Shown here: positions 40,498 through 49,360 of the stretch, piece after piece
Numbering within the stretch: the stretch's first letter is position 1
Layout: each line of letters opens with the position of its first letter
Assembly: GCF_024054195.1 (NCBI RefSeq)
Contig: NZ_JAMXLB010000001.1
Coordinates: forward strand, 1,248,883-1,312,882
Direction: 5' to 3'
From: Flavobacterium sp. NRK F7
Lineage (GTDB): Bacteria; Bacteroidota; Bacteroidia; Flavobacteriales; Flavobacteriaceae
DNA length: 64,000 nt
The notes under the pieces: model-generated
What the model was told of the DNA's origin: nothing
Seen by the model: only the letters and a program-made list of their open reading frames with translations
Databases searched by the model: none
Translations under genes and position numbers: made by a program

Positions 40498-43422
40498 TTA
40501 TTCTAAAATGTAATTAATATTGTCAAAAATTTCTTCTGGAATTGTATTTTCAATAATAGCGTCTGAAATATCTTTTTTATTTTGTTGTAATTGATTTATT
40601 TTTTCTTCTATTGTGTCTTTCGCTATAAATCGAACCACATTGACTTGGTTTTTTTGACCGATACGATGTGCTCTTCCAATGGCTTGTAATTCTGCAAAAG
40701 GGTTCCACCAAGGGTCTAAAAGGAGAACATAGGAAGCTTTTGTCAAATTTAAACCCGTTCCGCCTGCTTTTAAAGAAATAAAGAAAAGTAATTGAGAGTC
40801 TTCTTCTTGAAAAGCAGCCACTTGTTTCTCTCGATCTTTTAAAGGGGTATTACCAGTTAAAAGACAATAGTTAATTTTTTGTTTCTCACACCAATCGGTA
40901 TAGATTTTTAAATGAGAAGTGTAGGAACTAAAAATTAATGTTTTTTGTTGGGCTTGTACCAATGTTTCTATATAAGCCGTTACATCTGAAAATTTACCTG
41001 AATCCATTTCTTCACCAATTAAAATAGGATGATTCGCTAATTGTCGTAATTTAGATAAGGCATTGAGAATGGAAATTTTGGAATTTGACTTGGCTTCTAT
41101 AGCATTTATTTTTTTATCAATTAAATAGTTTCTGATAATTGATTTTTCATTGTCATATAGTTTGGCTTGTTGCTCACTCATTTCAGAATAAAATAGTTGC
41201 TCAGAAATTTCAGGTAAATCTTGAGCTACTTCCATTTTGGTTCTTCTCAATAAATAAGGATTAATCAGCGACTTTAATTCTTTAATTTTTTGAACATCTT
41301 TTTGTTTTTCAATTGGTTTTTTAAAATAAGTGTCAAAAAAAGTAAAGCTGTTTAACAAATTAGGATTTACAAATTGCATTTGACTCCATAAATCACTCAA
41401 GGAGTTTTCTATTGGAGTTCCGCTTAAAGATATTTTATGAGTGGCATTTATGGTATTGATGGCTTTGTAAATCTTAGAATTTCTGTTTTTTATTTGCTGA
41501 CTTTCGTCTATAATTAAAAAATGAAACGGGATTGTTTTTAGTATAGCAATATCTTTCAATAACAAGCCATATGAAGTAAAAACTAAGTCTACTTTGTCTA
41601 ATTTTTTACGTTTTATTTTTCGATCTAAACCGGTATAATTTAATCGTGTAAAATGAGGTGCAAATTTTTTGGTTTCATTAAACCAGTTATAAGTTAAGGA
41701 GCTAGGAGCAACGACTAATGCTTTTAACTTTTTTTCTTTATTTTGAGCTGTACTAAATAAATCCAATGAAGATTCGTCTTCTTGTACTGTTGAAAAATCC
41801 TCTTCAAAACGGGTAAAAACAAAATCCAAATAGGCTAATGTTTGAATGGTTTTTCCAAGCCCCATGTCATCTGCCAAACAGGAGCCAAGTTCCAATTGAT
41901 AATTTTTTACCAACCAATTCACGCCTTCTTTTTGATAGTTTCGAAGAGATGCTTGAATGTTGCCAGTTGTATCATAAGGAATAATTTCTTTATTGAAAGA
42001 ATTATTTTCTGTAGCGATTCCTGTTTCTTCTAATAATGTAAATTGGTTTTTCTGAATTTGGATTAAATGATTCTTTTGTTTCCCAAAATCGGTTAGTGGT
42101 TTATATTTGCTAAACCACTCATCTGGTATTATAAAAATACTCTCATCTGGAAGTTCATAAAAACGATTGCCTGATTTCAAATAAGGAATAATTGCAGAAA
42201 AGGGTAAGGTGTGAGAGCCTATTTCAATGGTCATTTCAATGTCAAACCAATCTTTGTTTTCTACAAAATGGGACGCAATTTTATAAGTTGCGGTATTGAT
42301 TAACTTACCGTTTATATTCCAATCGATAGAGATATTTGTATTTACAATTTTATCTTGCTTAGTTATTAATGCCAATATATTGTAATATTCTGAAACTTCA
42401 TTAATGGCATTGGTGAACGATGCAAACTTTGAATTTAGAAATAATAATCCGTTAGCTTCAAGCTCTTTTACAAATGCAGCTTCTTGTTTTTTATTTCGAA
42501 CGGTTTGAAGCACGGTAAACTCATTATTTTCATTATAATTCAAACTAATATGTGAGTTTTTTTCATCGGTAATTGAGAAGGTGTAATCTTCATAAACAAA
42601 AAAAACTTCTAACAGATATATTTTATGTGTAATTGATAAGCTAGGCTTTATAATGCAACCTTTACAAGAACTGTCTTTTATAACACTAAATCCATCCGCT
42701 TCAATAGGAACTTTTTTTATCACATTCTTGATGAATTTATTAAAGTATTCAATACTGTTTTTATTTGGAATGATAACTTCTTTCTTTTGTAAAAAAGGTT
42801 TTAATTTATTTCCATTAATATGTTGAATATGATATATTTTTCCGTCGAAAGTAATCCAAGAGGGTTCGTTCATTACAATTTTTAACTCTTGTTTAAAAGG
42901 GAAAAATTCATTTTGGTTATCCAATAAACTCAAACGGTAAATCAGGTTTTCGGTTGTCTTGGAAAAATAAAATTTGGGTTCCAATGGCGTTGATGCAAAT
43001 ACCAGTTGTTGTTTGTTAAAAACGTCTTTTTTGTTTAAATCAATACTTAAAGGAATAGTTGTAGATGATATTAGTTTAAAAAAATTTTCCATGGAAAAAG
43101 CAACAAAATGAGAGACCAGTTTTTTTACTTTTGCATCACTTAAAAGCAGTTCTAAACGCTTCGCTTCTTTATTTTTAATTTTGTATTTTGAAAGTATTTG
43201 TTTGGGAGTCAGTTTATCACAAATGCTTAATAATTGCTGTTCGATTGCATTTAATTCAATTTCAGATTCTGCAATGGTTTTGGAGTTAGCAATTTTAATG
43301 ATATAAGATAAAACACCTTCATTTTGCTCAACAATATAAGCAGAAGGAGTGTAGGTTTCTAAAATGGGATGATAAGATAAATCAAATACTAAAGCATGAT
43401 TTGTCTCTTTTGAAATGGGCAT
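40498..43422 (-). CDS. SNF2/RapA family DEAD-box-like helicase
   Basis: 974 residues. The N-terminal half (1-480) has no motif I can name; SCKGC (251-255) has a pair of cysteines but not a full SWIM zinc finger. The C-terminal half is a Swi2/Snf2 ATPase: Q motif and Walker A LRNYQKEGVNWL / ADDMGLGKT (517-525), Walker B as DESQ (639-642, where DEAH/DEAQ is more usual), SGTPIENS motif III, and C-lobe LISLKAGGTGLNLT-type and QAIGRAHRIGQ motif VI. Bacterial relatives remodel DNA-protein complexes or accompany restriction systems; no restriction genes are nearby, so a housekeeping translocase is more likely. Convergent with apbE. Confidence 0.9.
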   Translation of the reverse strand: MPISKETNHALVFDLSYHPILETYTPSAYIVEQNEGVLSYIIKIANSKTIAESEIELNAIEQQLLSICDKLTPKQILSKYKIKNKEAKRLELLLSDAKVKKLVSHFVAFSMENFFKLISSTTIPLSIDLNKKDVFNKQQLVFASTPLEPKFYFSKTTENLIYRLSLLDNQNEFFPFKQELKIVMNEPSWITFDGKIYHIQHINGNKLKPFLQKKEVIIPNKNSIEYFNKFIKNVIKKVPIEADGFSVIKDSSCKGCIIKPSLSITHKIYLLEVFFVYEDYTFSITDEKNSHISLNYNENNEFTVLQTVRNKKQEAAFVKELEANGLLFLNSKFASFTNAINEVSEYYNILALITKQDKIVNTNISIDWNINGKLINTATYKIASHFVENKDWFDIEMTIEIGSHTLPFSAIIPYLKSGNRFYELPDESIFIIPDEWFSKYKPLTDFGKQKNHLIQIQKNQFTLLEETGIATENNSFNKEIIPYDTTGNIQASLRNYQKEGVNWLVKNYQLELGSCLADDMGLGKTIQTLAYLDFVFTRFEEDFSTVQEDESSLDLFSTAQNKEKKLKALVVAPSSLTYNWFNETKKFAPHFTRLNYTGLDRKIKRKKLDKVDLVFTSYGLLLKDIAILKTIPFHFLIIDESQQIKNRNSKIYKAINTINATHKISLSGTPIENSLSDLWSQMQFVNPNLLNSFTFFDTYFKKPIEKQKDVQKIKELKSLINPYLLRRTKMEVAQDLPEISEQLFYSEMSEQQAKLYDNEKSIIRNYLIDKKINAIEAKSNSKISILNALSKLRQLANHPILIGEEMDSGKFSDVTAYIETLVQAQQKTLIFSSYTSHLKIYTDWCEKQKINYCLLTGNTPLKDREKQVAAFQEEDSQLLFFISLKAGGTGLNLTKASYVLLLDPWWNPFAELQAIGRAHRIGQKNQVNVVRFIAKDTIEEKINQLQQNKKDISDAIIENTIPEEIFDNINYILE

Positions 43423-43428
43423 ATCTAA

Positions 43429-44199
43429 TTATTTAAAGCAAACTGGGATGATTTCTCCTTTGGCTAAACAGTATTTTTCTACTAAATCATTAGAAAGTGT
43501 TTGGGTGTAATCTACTTCTTTTACATGGAAACCAATACTCCTTAATTTATCAAAATAATCGCGTCCATAAACTCTTACATGGTCATATTGTCCAAATATT
43601 TTGGCACGCTCTTTTGGATCCGTAATGCTATCGTCAGAAAAAGTAGTAGCTCGAGATAAATCTTGAGGAATTTGAAAGATTCCCATTCCACCAGGTTTTA
43701 AAACGCGATATAATTCTTGCATTGCTTTAGTGTCATCTGGAATGTGTTCTAAAACATGATTGCAAAAAATAATATCGTACGTGTTGTCTTTAAAAGGTAA
43801 ATTACAAATATCTGCTTTTACATCTGCGAGAGGTGAAAGTAAGTCGGTAGTGGTATAGTAAAGGTTTTTTTGCTTTTTGAATCGTTTGTAAAACTCTTGT
43901 TCTGGAGCAAAATGTAAAACTTCTAATTTTTTTTCAGAGGTAAAGAAATTCGTCTCATTTTGGAGGTATAACCAAAGTAAACGATGTCTTTCTAAAGATA
44001 ATGTACTTGGAGATAAAACATTATTTCTTTGGGTACCATAACCATAGGGAAGAAACATAGAAAAACTTTTTCCGTCTATTGGATCTGTATACTTGTTTCC
44101 TTTAAGTACGAAAGCAATAATAGGTCTCACAAAAATACTCAATCGAATGAGTAGCGGTCGAGGAATAGTATTGAGGATAAACTTGAAAATCTTTTTCAT
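43429..44199 (-). CDS. Class I SAM-dependent methyltransferase
   Basis: 256 residues. Core methyltransferase domain: LEVLHFAPEQEFYKRF near motif I, ADICNLPFKDNTYDIIFCNHVLEHIPDDTKAMQELYRVLKPGGMGIFQIP (motifs II-IV, Methyltransf_11 type), and a C-terminal region DHVRVYGRDYFDKL. The N-terminus is basic and moderately hydrophobic (IRLSIFVRPIIAFVL), possibly membrane associated. LPYGYGTQRNNVLSPSTLSLERHRLLWLYL is conserved in related Bacteroidota proteins near glycosyl loci, but substrate is unknown. It starts 6 bp after the DUF3667 stop and ends 6 bp before the SNF2 gene, so all three are probably cotranscribed. Confidence 0.85.
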   Translation of the reverse strand: MKKIFKFILNTIPRPLLIRLSIFVRPIIAFVLKGNKYTDPIDGKSFSMFLPYGYGTQRNNVLSPSTLSLERHRLLWLYLQNETNFFTSEKKLEVLHFAPEQEFYKRFKKQKNLYYTTTDLLSPLADVKADICNLPFKDNTYDIIFCNHVLEHIPDDTKAMQELYRVLKPGGMGIFQIPQDLSRATTFSDDSITDPKERAKIFGQYDHVRVYGRDYFDKLRSIGFHVKEVDYTQTLSNDLVEKYCLAKGEIIPVCFK

Positions 44200-44205
44200 G
44201 TATAG

Positions 44206-44973
44206 TTACTTTGATAGAAGCATAGTTAAAATTACAATACCTCCTATAAGAATTGACAAAATGATATATACCAATAAGGCTAAACCCCAAAATTTCAAAA
44301 TAGCAACAACAACTTGCTTCGCATTTAAATGGTACAATTTCTTAAAAACATAGATACTAAAACAAACCGAAAATAAAATTTGTATGGTAAAAAACGGTGA
44401 AGGTTGGTGTAGAAGGTGTAATAATAGAATTTGTATGAGTATGGAAACATATCCAATATTCGTTTGCATGTACGAATTGAATACCAAATGCTCAAAGAAA
44501 TTATTTCCTTTTCTTTTAAAGGTAAGATAGGTTAATAAGGAATATATGGGAATTGTTAAGATGATGATAAAATTATAGTAATTATAGAATGAACTATAGA
44601 ACTTTTTCATATCTATTTGAGGTACATTAGGATCAGTAGCACCTTTGTTAAAATTAGCTGTAAAATCATAAATGTCAGGCAAGGGAAACAACTTATAAAA
44701 AAGTACAGCTACTGTGGTATATAAAATTAAATAAGAAAAGGGCTGAAAGTATTTTTTTCTAGCACCATTAATATATGCTTCTAAAACATCCTTGGGTTGT
44801 TTGAATAAACCTATAAAAGTTCTCCAAAAATTGTTGTCCCAGCTCAAAAAAGGGCCAACAAATTCTTCCATAGTTCCTTTAAAAGATAATCGATCATGAA
44901 CTATTTTTGCCCCACAATTGGAACAAAATTTATCCTGATCCTCTAATAGGTTGTCACATGTTTTACAGTTCAT
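44206..44973 (-). CDS. DUF3667 membrane protein with zinc ribbon
   Basis: 255 residues. CKTC ... FCSNCGAK (residues 3-22) is a zinc ribbon; RLSFKGTMEEFVGPFLSWDNNFWRTFIGLFKQPKDVLEAYINGARKKYFQPFSYLILYTTVAVLF is the DUF3667 core, followed by four or five membrane helices. It resembles the larger protein at 30435-31496 in domain order but is only loosely similar in detail. Function unknown; probably cotranscribed with the downstream methyltransferase. Confidence 0.82.
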   Translation of the reverse strand: MNCKTCDNLLEDQDKFCSNCGAKIVHDRLSFKGTMEEFVGPFLSWDNNFWRTFIGLFKQPKDVLEAYINGARKKYFQPFSYLILYTTVAVLFYKLFPLPDIYDFTANFNKGATDPNVPQIDMKKFYSSFYNYYNFIIILTIPIYSLLTYLTFKRKGNNFFEHLVFNSYMQTNIGYVSILIQILLLHLLHQPSPFFTIQILFSVCFSIYVFKKLYHLNAKQVVVAILKFWGLALLVYIILSILIGGIVILTMLLSK

Positions 44974-45020
44974 GGTGTTTGTTTTATATCGGAAAGTAAT
45001 GGGTTGATTTCTTTATAAAA

Positions 45021-45839
45021 TTATAATACGAATGCTTGTTGTCTTAACCCTTCTTCTTCATTACTCGTAATTCCTAAAGCATCATAGATATAGGCAAAAG
45101 TAGAAAGTAATTCGGGTTTTCCATCGACAATAGCCACATCATGTTCAAAATGCGCACTAGGTTTTCCATCAGCTGTAGTAATGGTCCAACCATCTCTATG
45201 TTGAATAATGTTTTTAGTACCCATATTAATCATCGGTTCAATAGCAATAACCATTCCGTTAACTAATTTTTTACCCCTGCCACGTTTGCCATAATTTGGA
45301 ACTTCTGGGTCTTCATGCATTTTTCTTCCTAGACCATGACCACATAACTCTCGAACCACTCCATAACCGTGTTTTTCGCAATATTGTTGAATGGCAAAGC
45401 CAATGTCTTCTACTCGGTTGCCCACTTTAGTGGCACGAATACCTTCATAAAGTGATTCTTTGGTTACTTGAAGTAATTTTTTGGTTGCCGCCTCTACTTC
45501 ACCCACTTCAAAAGTATAGGCATGATCTCCATAGAAACCATTTTTATAAGCACCACAGTCTACGGAAATAATATCACCTTCTTGGAGAGGAGTATTATTT
45601 GGAATACCGTGCACCACTTGTGTATTTGGACTCATACAAAGAGAATTGGGAAAACCATACATGCCTAAAAATGCAGGTTCAGCACCATGGTCTCTAATGT
45701 ACTCTTCTGCAATTTTATCTAAATATAGCGTGGTTACACCAGGTTTAATTTCTTTGGCAATTATACCTAATGTTTTAGAAACAATTAGGGCACTTTCTCG
45801 CATTAATTCAATTTCTTCTTTCGTTTTTATAACAATCAT
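45021..45839 (-). CDS. map: Type I methionine aminopeptidase
   Basis: Removes N-terminal Met from new proteins. The ATG at 45839 (MIVIKTKEEIELMRESALIVSKTLGIIAKEIKPGVTT) is the natural start; the longer frame from 45869 has no typical extension. 272 residues. All metal ligands can be seen: Asp in SVDCGAYKNGFYGDHAYTF (two), His in GHGLGRKMHEDPEVPNYG, Glu in AIEPMIN and FEHDVAIVDG. In many Bacteroidota map lies in the ribosomal protein cluster; here it stands alone. A -7-like TATTTTTG is at 45866-45859. Confidence 0.96.
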   Translation of the reverse strand: MIVIKTKEEIELMRESALIVSKTLGIIAKEIKPGVTTLYLDKIAEEYIRDHGAEPAFLGMYGFPNSLCMSPNTQVVHGIPNNTPLQEGDIISVDCGAYKNGFYGDHAYTFEVGEVEAATKKLLQVTKESLYEGIRATKVGNRVEDIGFAIQQYCEKHGYGVVRELCGHGLGRKMHEDPEVPNYGKRGRGKKLVNGMVIAIEPMINMGTKNIIQHRDGWTITTADGKPSAHFEHDVAIVDGKPELLSTFAYIYDALGITSNEEEGLRQQAFVL

Positions 45840-46211
45840 AATAATCCAATTCAAAAAGCAAAAATACAATTTTATATGGTATTTTTTAAGGTATTCTAAA
45901 TACTAGAAAAATTTTCTGAGAGAATAAATATATAATAGAATTAAAATTGATTCTAAAAGCGTGACTAATTAGTTATAGATAGGTGAGATTAAAAAACGAA
46001 CTTATTAAAATTAATTAGGGAAGTACAAAAAACACTTCATTTTTTGTTTTAATTAACTAGAAGTAATTTGATTTTGATTTAGTAAATGGTTTGTAACTCA
46101 ATACATTGCTAGTTTAAATATTATTTTTGTGTAAACATTTGAAAATAAATGAAATAAAAAGATTTTGTATGCATTAAAAGATTACCTTTGTTTCAATTAT
46201 AATATATATTT
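45840..46211. other. Gene-free region between map and the RRM gene
   Basis: 372 bases, very AT-rich, no credible ORF. It holds a -7-like TATTTTTG for map (45866-45859, minus) and TACCTTTG (46183-46190, plus) 21 bases before the RRM ATG. The RRM box has a TTG at 46165-46167, 15 bases away, slightly short of the consensus. A small hairpin GAAGT-ACAAAAAAC-ACTTC occurs around 46020-46038. I see no RNA gene. Confidence 0.5.
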
Positions 46212-46550
46212 ATGAACATTTTTGTAGGAAGTCTTCCTTTTAGTATTGAGGAAGCAGATTTAAGAGGTTTTTTTGAAGAGTATGGAACTGTTGATTCAGT
46301 TAAGATTATCTCTGATAAATTTACTGGAAGAAGTAAAGGATTTGGATTCGTTGAGATGCCAAATGATGCGGAAGCACAAAAAGCTATCGATGAGTTAAAT
46401 GGTGGTACTGTTGAAGGCAGAACTATCGTTGTAAACAAATCTGAACCAAAACCTGAAGGTGAAAGAAGATCTTTCAACCGTAATGGAAATGGTGGAGGAG
46501 GAAGAGGAAACTTTTCTAACAGAGATAACAATAGAGGTGGTCGTTACTAA
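46212..46550 (+). CDS. RNA-binding protein with single RRM and Gly/Arg/Asn tail
   Basis: 112 residues. RRM fold with RNP2 NIFVGSLPF (2-10) and RNP1 KGFGFVEM (42-49); GGTVEGRTIVVNKSEPKPEG closes the domain. The last about 30 residues (NRNGNGGGGRGNFSNRDNNRGGRY) form a short RGG-like tail. Such proteins are common in Bacteroidota and cyanobacteria and are often highly expressed RNA chaperones, sometimes cold-induced. Own promoter likely upstream, terminator downstream. Confidence 0.95.
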   Translation: MNIFVGSLPFSIEEADLRGFFEEYGTVDSVKIISDKFTGRSKGFGFVEMPNDAEAQKAIDELNGGTVEGRTIVVNKSEPKPEGERRSFNRNGNGGGGRGNFSNRDNNRGGRY

Positions 46551-46571
46551 TTATCTGTAGTGTTATAAATT

Positions 46572-46599
46572 AAAAATCCCGATTTTTTCGGGATTTTTT
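46572..46599. terminator. Bidirectional terminator after the RRM gene
   Basis: AAAAATCCCGA / TCGGGATTTTTT stem with four-base T loop; lies between convergent genes. Confidence 0.88.
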
Positions 46600-46602
46600 T
46601 AT

Positions 46603-47985
46603 TTAATTAAGTTTGGCAATCGTTTTAAATAGTCCAGCCGAAGCTAATAAATATGCGTTTTCCAAGGCAATATTGGAAAGTTGTGAACTTACTACAGTAT
46701 TTTCTCTCGAATTAATCAAAAACAAAGAGCTTTCTCCCATTTGAAACAATCGTTCTTCTGCTGCAAGCATGGTGTTGTAATCATTTACCAAAGTAGTATT
46801 TAAAATACGTTGTTTTCTAAAGGATTCAATTTCTTGTTTTTGCGCTTCTATTTTATTGGCTAAATTTTCTTTTTCAAATTGTAAACTCAACTCACTGTCC
46901 TGAACTTTTAGTTGGGCTAACTTTAAACTGGCTCTTTCTTTTCTTAAAAATAATGGAAAAGAAAAATTCACTCCAATTTTGTAATCTTCAAAGCGATAAT
47001 TTTCAAATGCACTAGGCTCAGATAGATAATTATAACTAAGATCCAATTTGGGTAAAATCCGATTGGCCTGTAATCGACGGTCGGTGTTTAAAATATCAAT
47101 TTTAGATTGTAATGCATTTAATTTAGGATGATTATCCAGATTAAGTAGTAAATAATCTTCAATATTTAATGTGGTTAAAATCGTTTTTTCAATATTTAAA
47201 TCGGGATATAATACATCTTCTAGTTCTAATGGGATATTGTTTTCTGTCCATAAAAAATTAGATAACTCGAGCTTCGCTTTGGTTAATTTTAATTGCGCAT
47301 TTTCCAAATTTAACTTTCTAGATTTCACAGTTATTCCTGCTTCAATACTATCGATACCGGCTTTGTCTCCTTGTTCAATTAAGGTTATAATTCCTTTGTA
47401 ACGTTCCGTTGCATTTTCTAAATAATTGGTATATAATTGTTTTTCGTCGTAACTTCTTTTCCAATTAATATAACTTACCGTTGCAGCATGAAGAATAGCA
47501 ATTATTTCTAAATCTCTTTCGGCTTGATTTAATTTTTGATACGATTTGGCTTTTCTTAATTCTGCCATTCTTTCATTTATCCAAAGCCCTTGTCCAATAG
47601 GGATTGTAATTCCTAATGATGTTAATCCTGAATTTGGGACTGAATTTTCTGGATTCAAATAAATACCTTCATTATTATCAAAGGCTGCTTTAATTTCGAT
47701 ACCATACCAAGTTGGTATTTTAAAACTACCATTGAATAAGGAATAGTAGGTTTTATCGGAATATTGCTTTTTTAAGAAATCGGCTTCAATTTTTGGATCA
47801 AAAGCACCTCTGGCTTTCATTAGCTTTGCTTGAGCTTCAGAGATTTTTAAATCGGCTTGTTTGACCAAAGGATGGTATTTCTTTACATAGCCAAGAAACT
47901 CTTCAAAAGTAAATTCCCTTGAAGGTTCTTGAGCAACTATAAAACAGCTTAAAAACAAGAAGATAATGCAAATGTTTGATTTCAT
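46603..47985 (-). CDS. TolC family outer membrane efflux protein
   Basis: 460 residues with a signal peptide (MKSNICIIFLFLSCFIVAQ). Alternating long alpha-helical segments of the TolC barrel: TFEEFLGYVKKYHPLVKQADLKISEAQAKLMKARGAFDPKIEADF and VNFSFPLFLRKERASLKLAQLKVQDSELSLQFEKENLANKIEAQKQEI. It forms the outer-membrane channel for the HlyD and ABC proteins encoded just upstream (4 bp gap to hlyD). Last gene of the TetR-ABC-HlyD-TolC operon. Confidence 0.9.
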   Translation of the reverse strand: MKSNICIIFLFLSCFIVAQEPSREFTFEEFLGYVKKYHPLVKQADLKISEAQAKLMKARGAFDPKIEADFLKKQYSDKTYYSLFNGSFKIPTWYGIEIKAAFDNNEGIYLNPENSVPNSGLTSLGITIPIGQGLWINERMAELRKAKSYQKLNQAERDLEIIAILHAATVSYINWKRSYDEKQLYTNYLENATERYKGIITLIEQGDKAGIDSIEAGITVKSRKLNLENAQLKLTKAKLELSNFLWTENNIPLELEDVLYPDLNIEKTILTTLNIEDYLLLNLDNHPKLNALQSKIDILNTDRRLQANRILPKLDLSYNYLSEPSAFENYRFEDYKIGVNFSFPLFLRKERASLKLAQLKVQDSELSLQFEKENLANKIEAQKQEIESFRKQRILNTTLVNDYNTMLAAEERLFQMGESSLFLINSRENTVVSSQLSNIALENAYLLASAGLFKTIAKLN

Positions 47986-47989
47986 ACTC

Positions 47990-49342
47990 TTATTTTTTTT
48001 CCGATTTATTTTTTGTGCTTTCTGGTTGGTAAAAATTAGGAGGGAAGCCGTTTAAGGTTCTCCAAATTTCAAACCAAATAGGCACATCTTCTAATAAAGC
48101 TATAGACTGTGTTCCTGCGCCAATACTTAATTGTTCTGGCCATTTCTTATCATTTGGATCTGGTGCAATTAAGACACGATATTTTCCATTTTCACTGATG
48201 AAATTTTCTTTTGCAACAACGATACCTCCAAATGTACCATAGGAAGCTCCAGGCCATCCACTGAATACAATTGTTGGCCATCCATCAAACCAAACCCTTA
48301 CTTTCTCTCCTTTATTTATCAGTGGAAAATCTACAGGCTCTATATACGTTTCTACAGCAATTTCAAAATTAGCAGGCATGATACTTACTATAGACGTGCC
48401 TTCTTTTATAGTTTCACCAATACCTGATTGAATCGCTCTGTTTACATAACCATCTTGAGGTGCAGTAATGTAATATAAACCATTTCTGATTTGATAATTG
48501 GTGTATTGGTTTTTTAATTTATTCACTTGTGCTTCTGTATCGTATTGTGAACTCAAGGCTGTTTGTTTATCACTACTTGCTTTGGCTCTCTTTTCTGCAT
48601 ATTCTGCAGCAATACGATTCAATTCCATCGAAGCATTTAAAATTTCATTTTGGCTGGCTAAATATTTATTTTCTTGTGTGATTATTTTTGCCTGCATTTC
48701 TTGTAATTTAACTCTTTTCTCTTCAACGTCTGTAAGTGGTTTTAAACCTTCTTTATTTAAATTTACAGCTCTATTGAATTGTGTTTCTGCAATTTTTAAT
48801 TGTGTTTTTACAGCTTCTAAATCAATACTGTCACTTTTTACTTTTAAATACGCTTGTTTTAATTTGTTCTCTGCTTGTTTGTATTTTAAGTTCTTTTCGC
48901 TTTCTATGGCACCAAGTTGCATCTCAAGAGCTTTTACTTTGCTGGCATAAGAATTGACTGCGTTTTCTTTAGCAATTACTTGATTTCCAGTGTTTTCTAC
49001 TAAATTAGGATCTAAATAATCTTCTTTAATTTCAGAAATAAACAAAATGGTGTCTCCTTTTTTAACGAAATCACCTTCATTCACATACCATTTCTCAATT
49101 CGACCTGCAATAGCTGAATGAATGTTTTGGGGTCTTTGATTTGGTTTTAAAGTAGTTACAAAACCAGAACCCGATATGTTCTGCGTCCAAGGAAGAAAAA
49201 GAAAAAGTAAGACTAAAATGGCCATAGCGCCTAAAAGTCTTTTAATAAACAAATAGCCTTTATTCTCTGCAAAAACGCTATTGGATTTATATTTTGATAA
49301 ATCAAGATAGGAATCTACTCTATTCTTAGTTATATTTAGCAT
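47990..49342 (-). CDS. HlyD family membrane fusion (periplasmic adaptor) protein
   Basis: 450 residues with one N-terminal helix (GYLFIKRLLGAMAILVLLFLFLPW, about 30-53), a lipoyl or barrel-sandwich region (SAIAGRIEKWYVNEGDFVKKGDTILFIS), a long coiled-coil hairpin (about 120-285, rich in Ala, Lys, Gln and Glu) and a C-terminal beta-barrel (YITAPQDGYVNRAI ... FEIAVETYIEP). It links the inner-membrane ABC protein to the TolC channel. Second to last in its operon (18 bp after the ABC gene, 4 bp before tolC). Confidence 0.92.
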   Translation of the reverse strand: MLNITKNRVDSYLDLSKYKSNSVFAENKGYLFIKRLLGAMAILVLLFLFLPWTQNISGSGFVTTLKPNQRPQNIHSAIAGRIEKWYVNEGDFVKKGDTILFISEIKEDYLDPNLVENTGNQVIAKENAVNSYASKVKALEMQLGAIESEKNLKYKQAENKLKQAYLKVKSDSIDLEAVKTQLKIAETQFNRAVNLNKEGLKPLTDVEEKRVKLQEMQAKIITQENKYLASQNEILNASMELNRIAAEYAEKRAKASSDKQTALSSQYDTEAQVNKLKNQYTNYQIRNGLYYITAPQDGYVNRAIQSGIGETIKEGTSIVSIMPANFEIAVETYIEPVDFPLINKGEKVRVWFDGWPTIVFSGWPGASYGTFGGIVVAKENFISENGKYRVLIAPDPNDKKWPEQLSIGAGTQSIALLEDVPIWFEIWRTLNGFPPNFYQPESTKNKSEKK

Positions 49343-49360
49343 TATTTTTCAATTTAGACT

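Noticed and set aside
40498..43422. Defence-system reading of the SNF2 helicase (DISARM or similar)
   Set aside because: Neighbours are apbE, a small-molecule-type methyltransferase and a DUF3667 protein; no PLD nuclease, restriction or DNA methyltransferase gene is present.
46193..46531. 112-codon minus-strand ORF over the RRM gene
   Set aside because: The opposite strand encodes a textbook RRM with RNP1 and RNP2; the minus frame is a Pro/Leu/Ser-rich shadow.
48498..48950. 150-codon plus-strand ORF rich in Cys and Phe
   Set aside because: It is antisense to the coiled-coil part of the HlyD gene, where Lys/Glu/Ala-rich codons read as Phe/Leu/Cys in reverse; the HlyD frame is clearly the real one.
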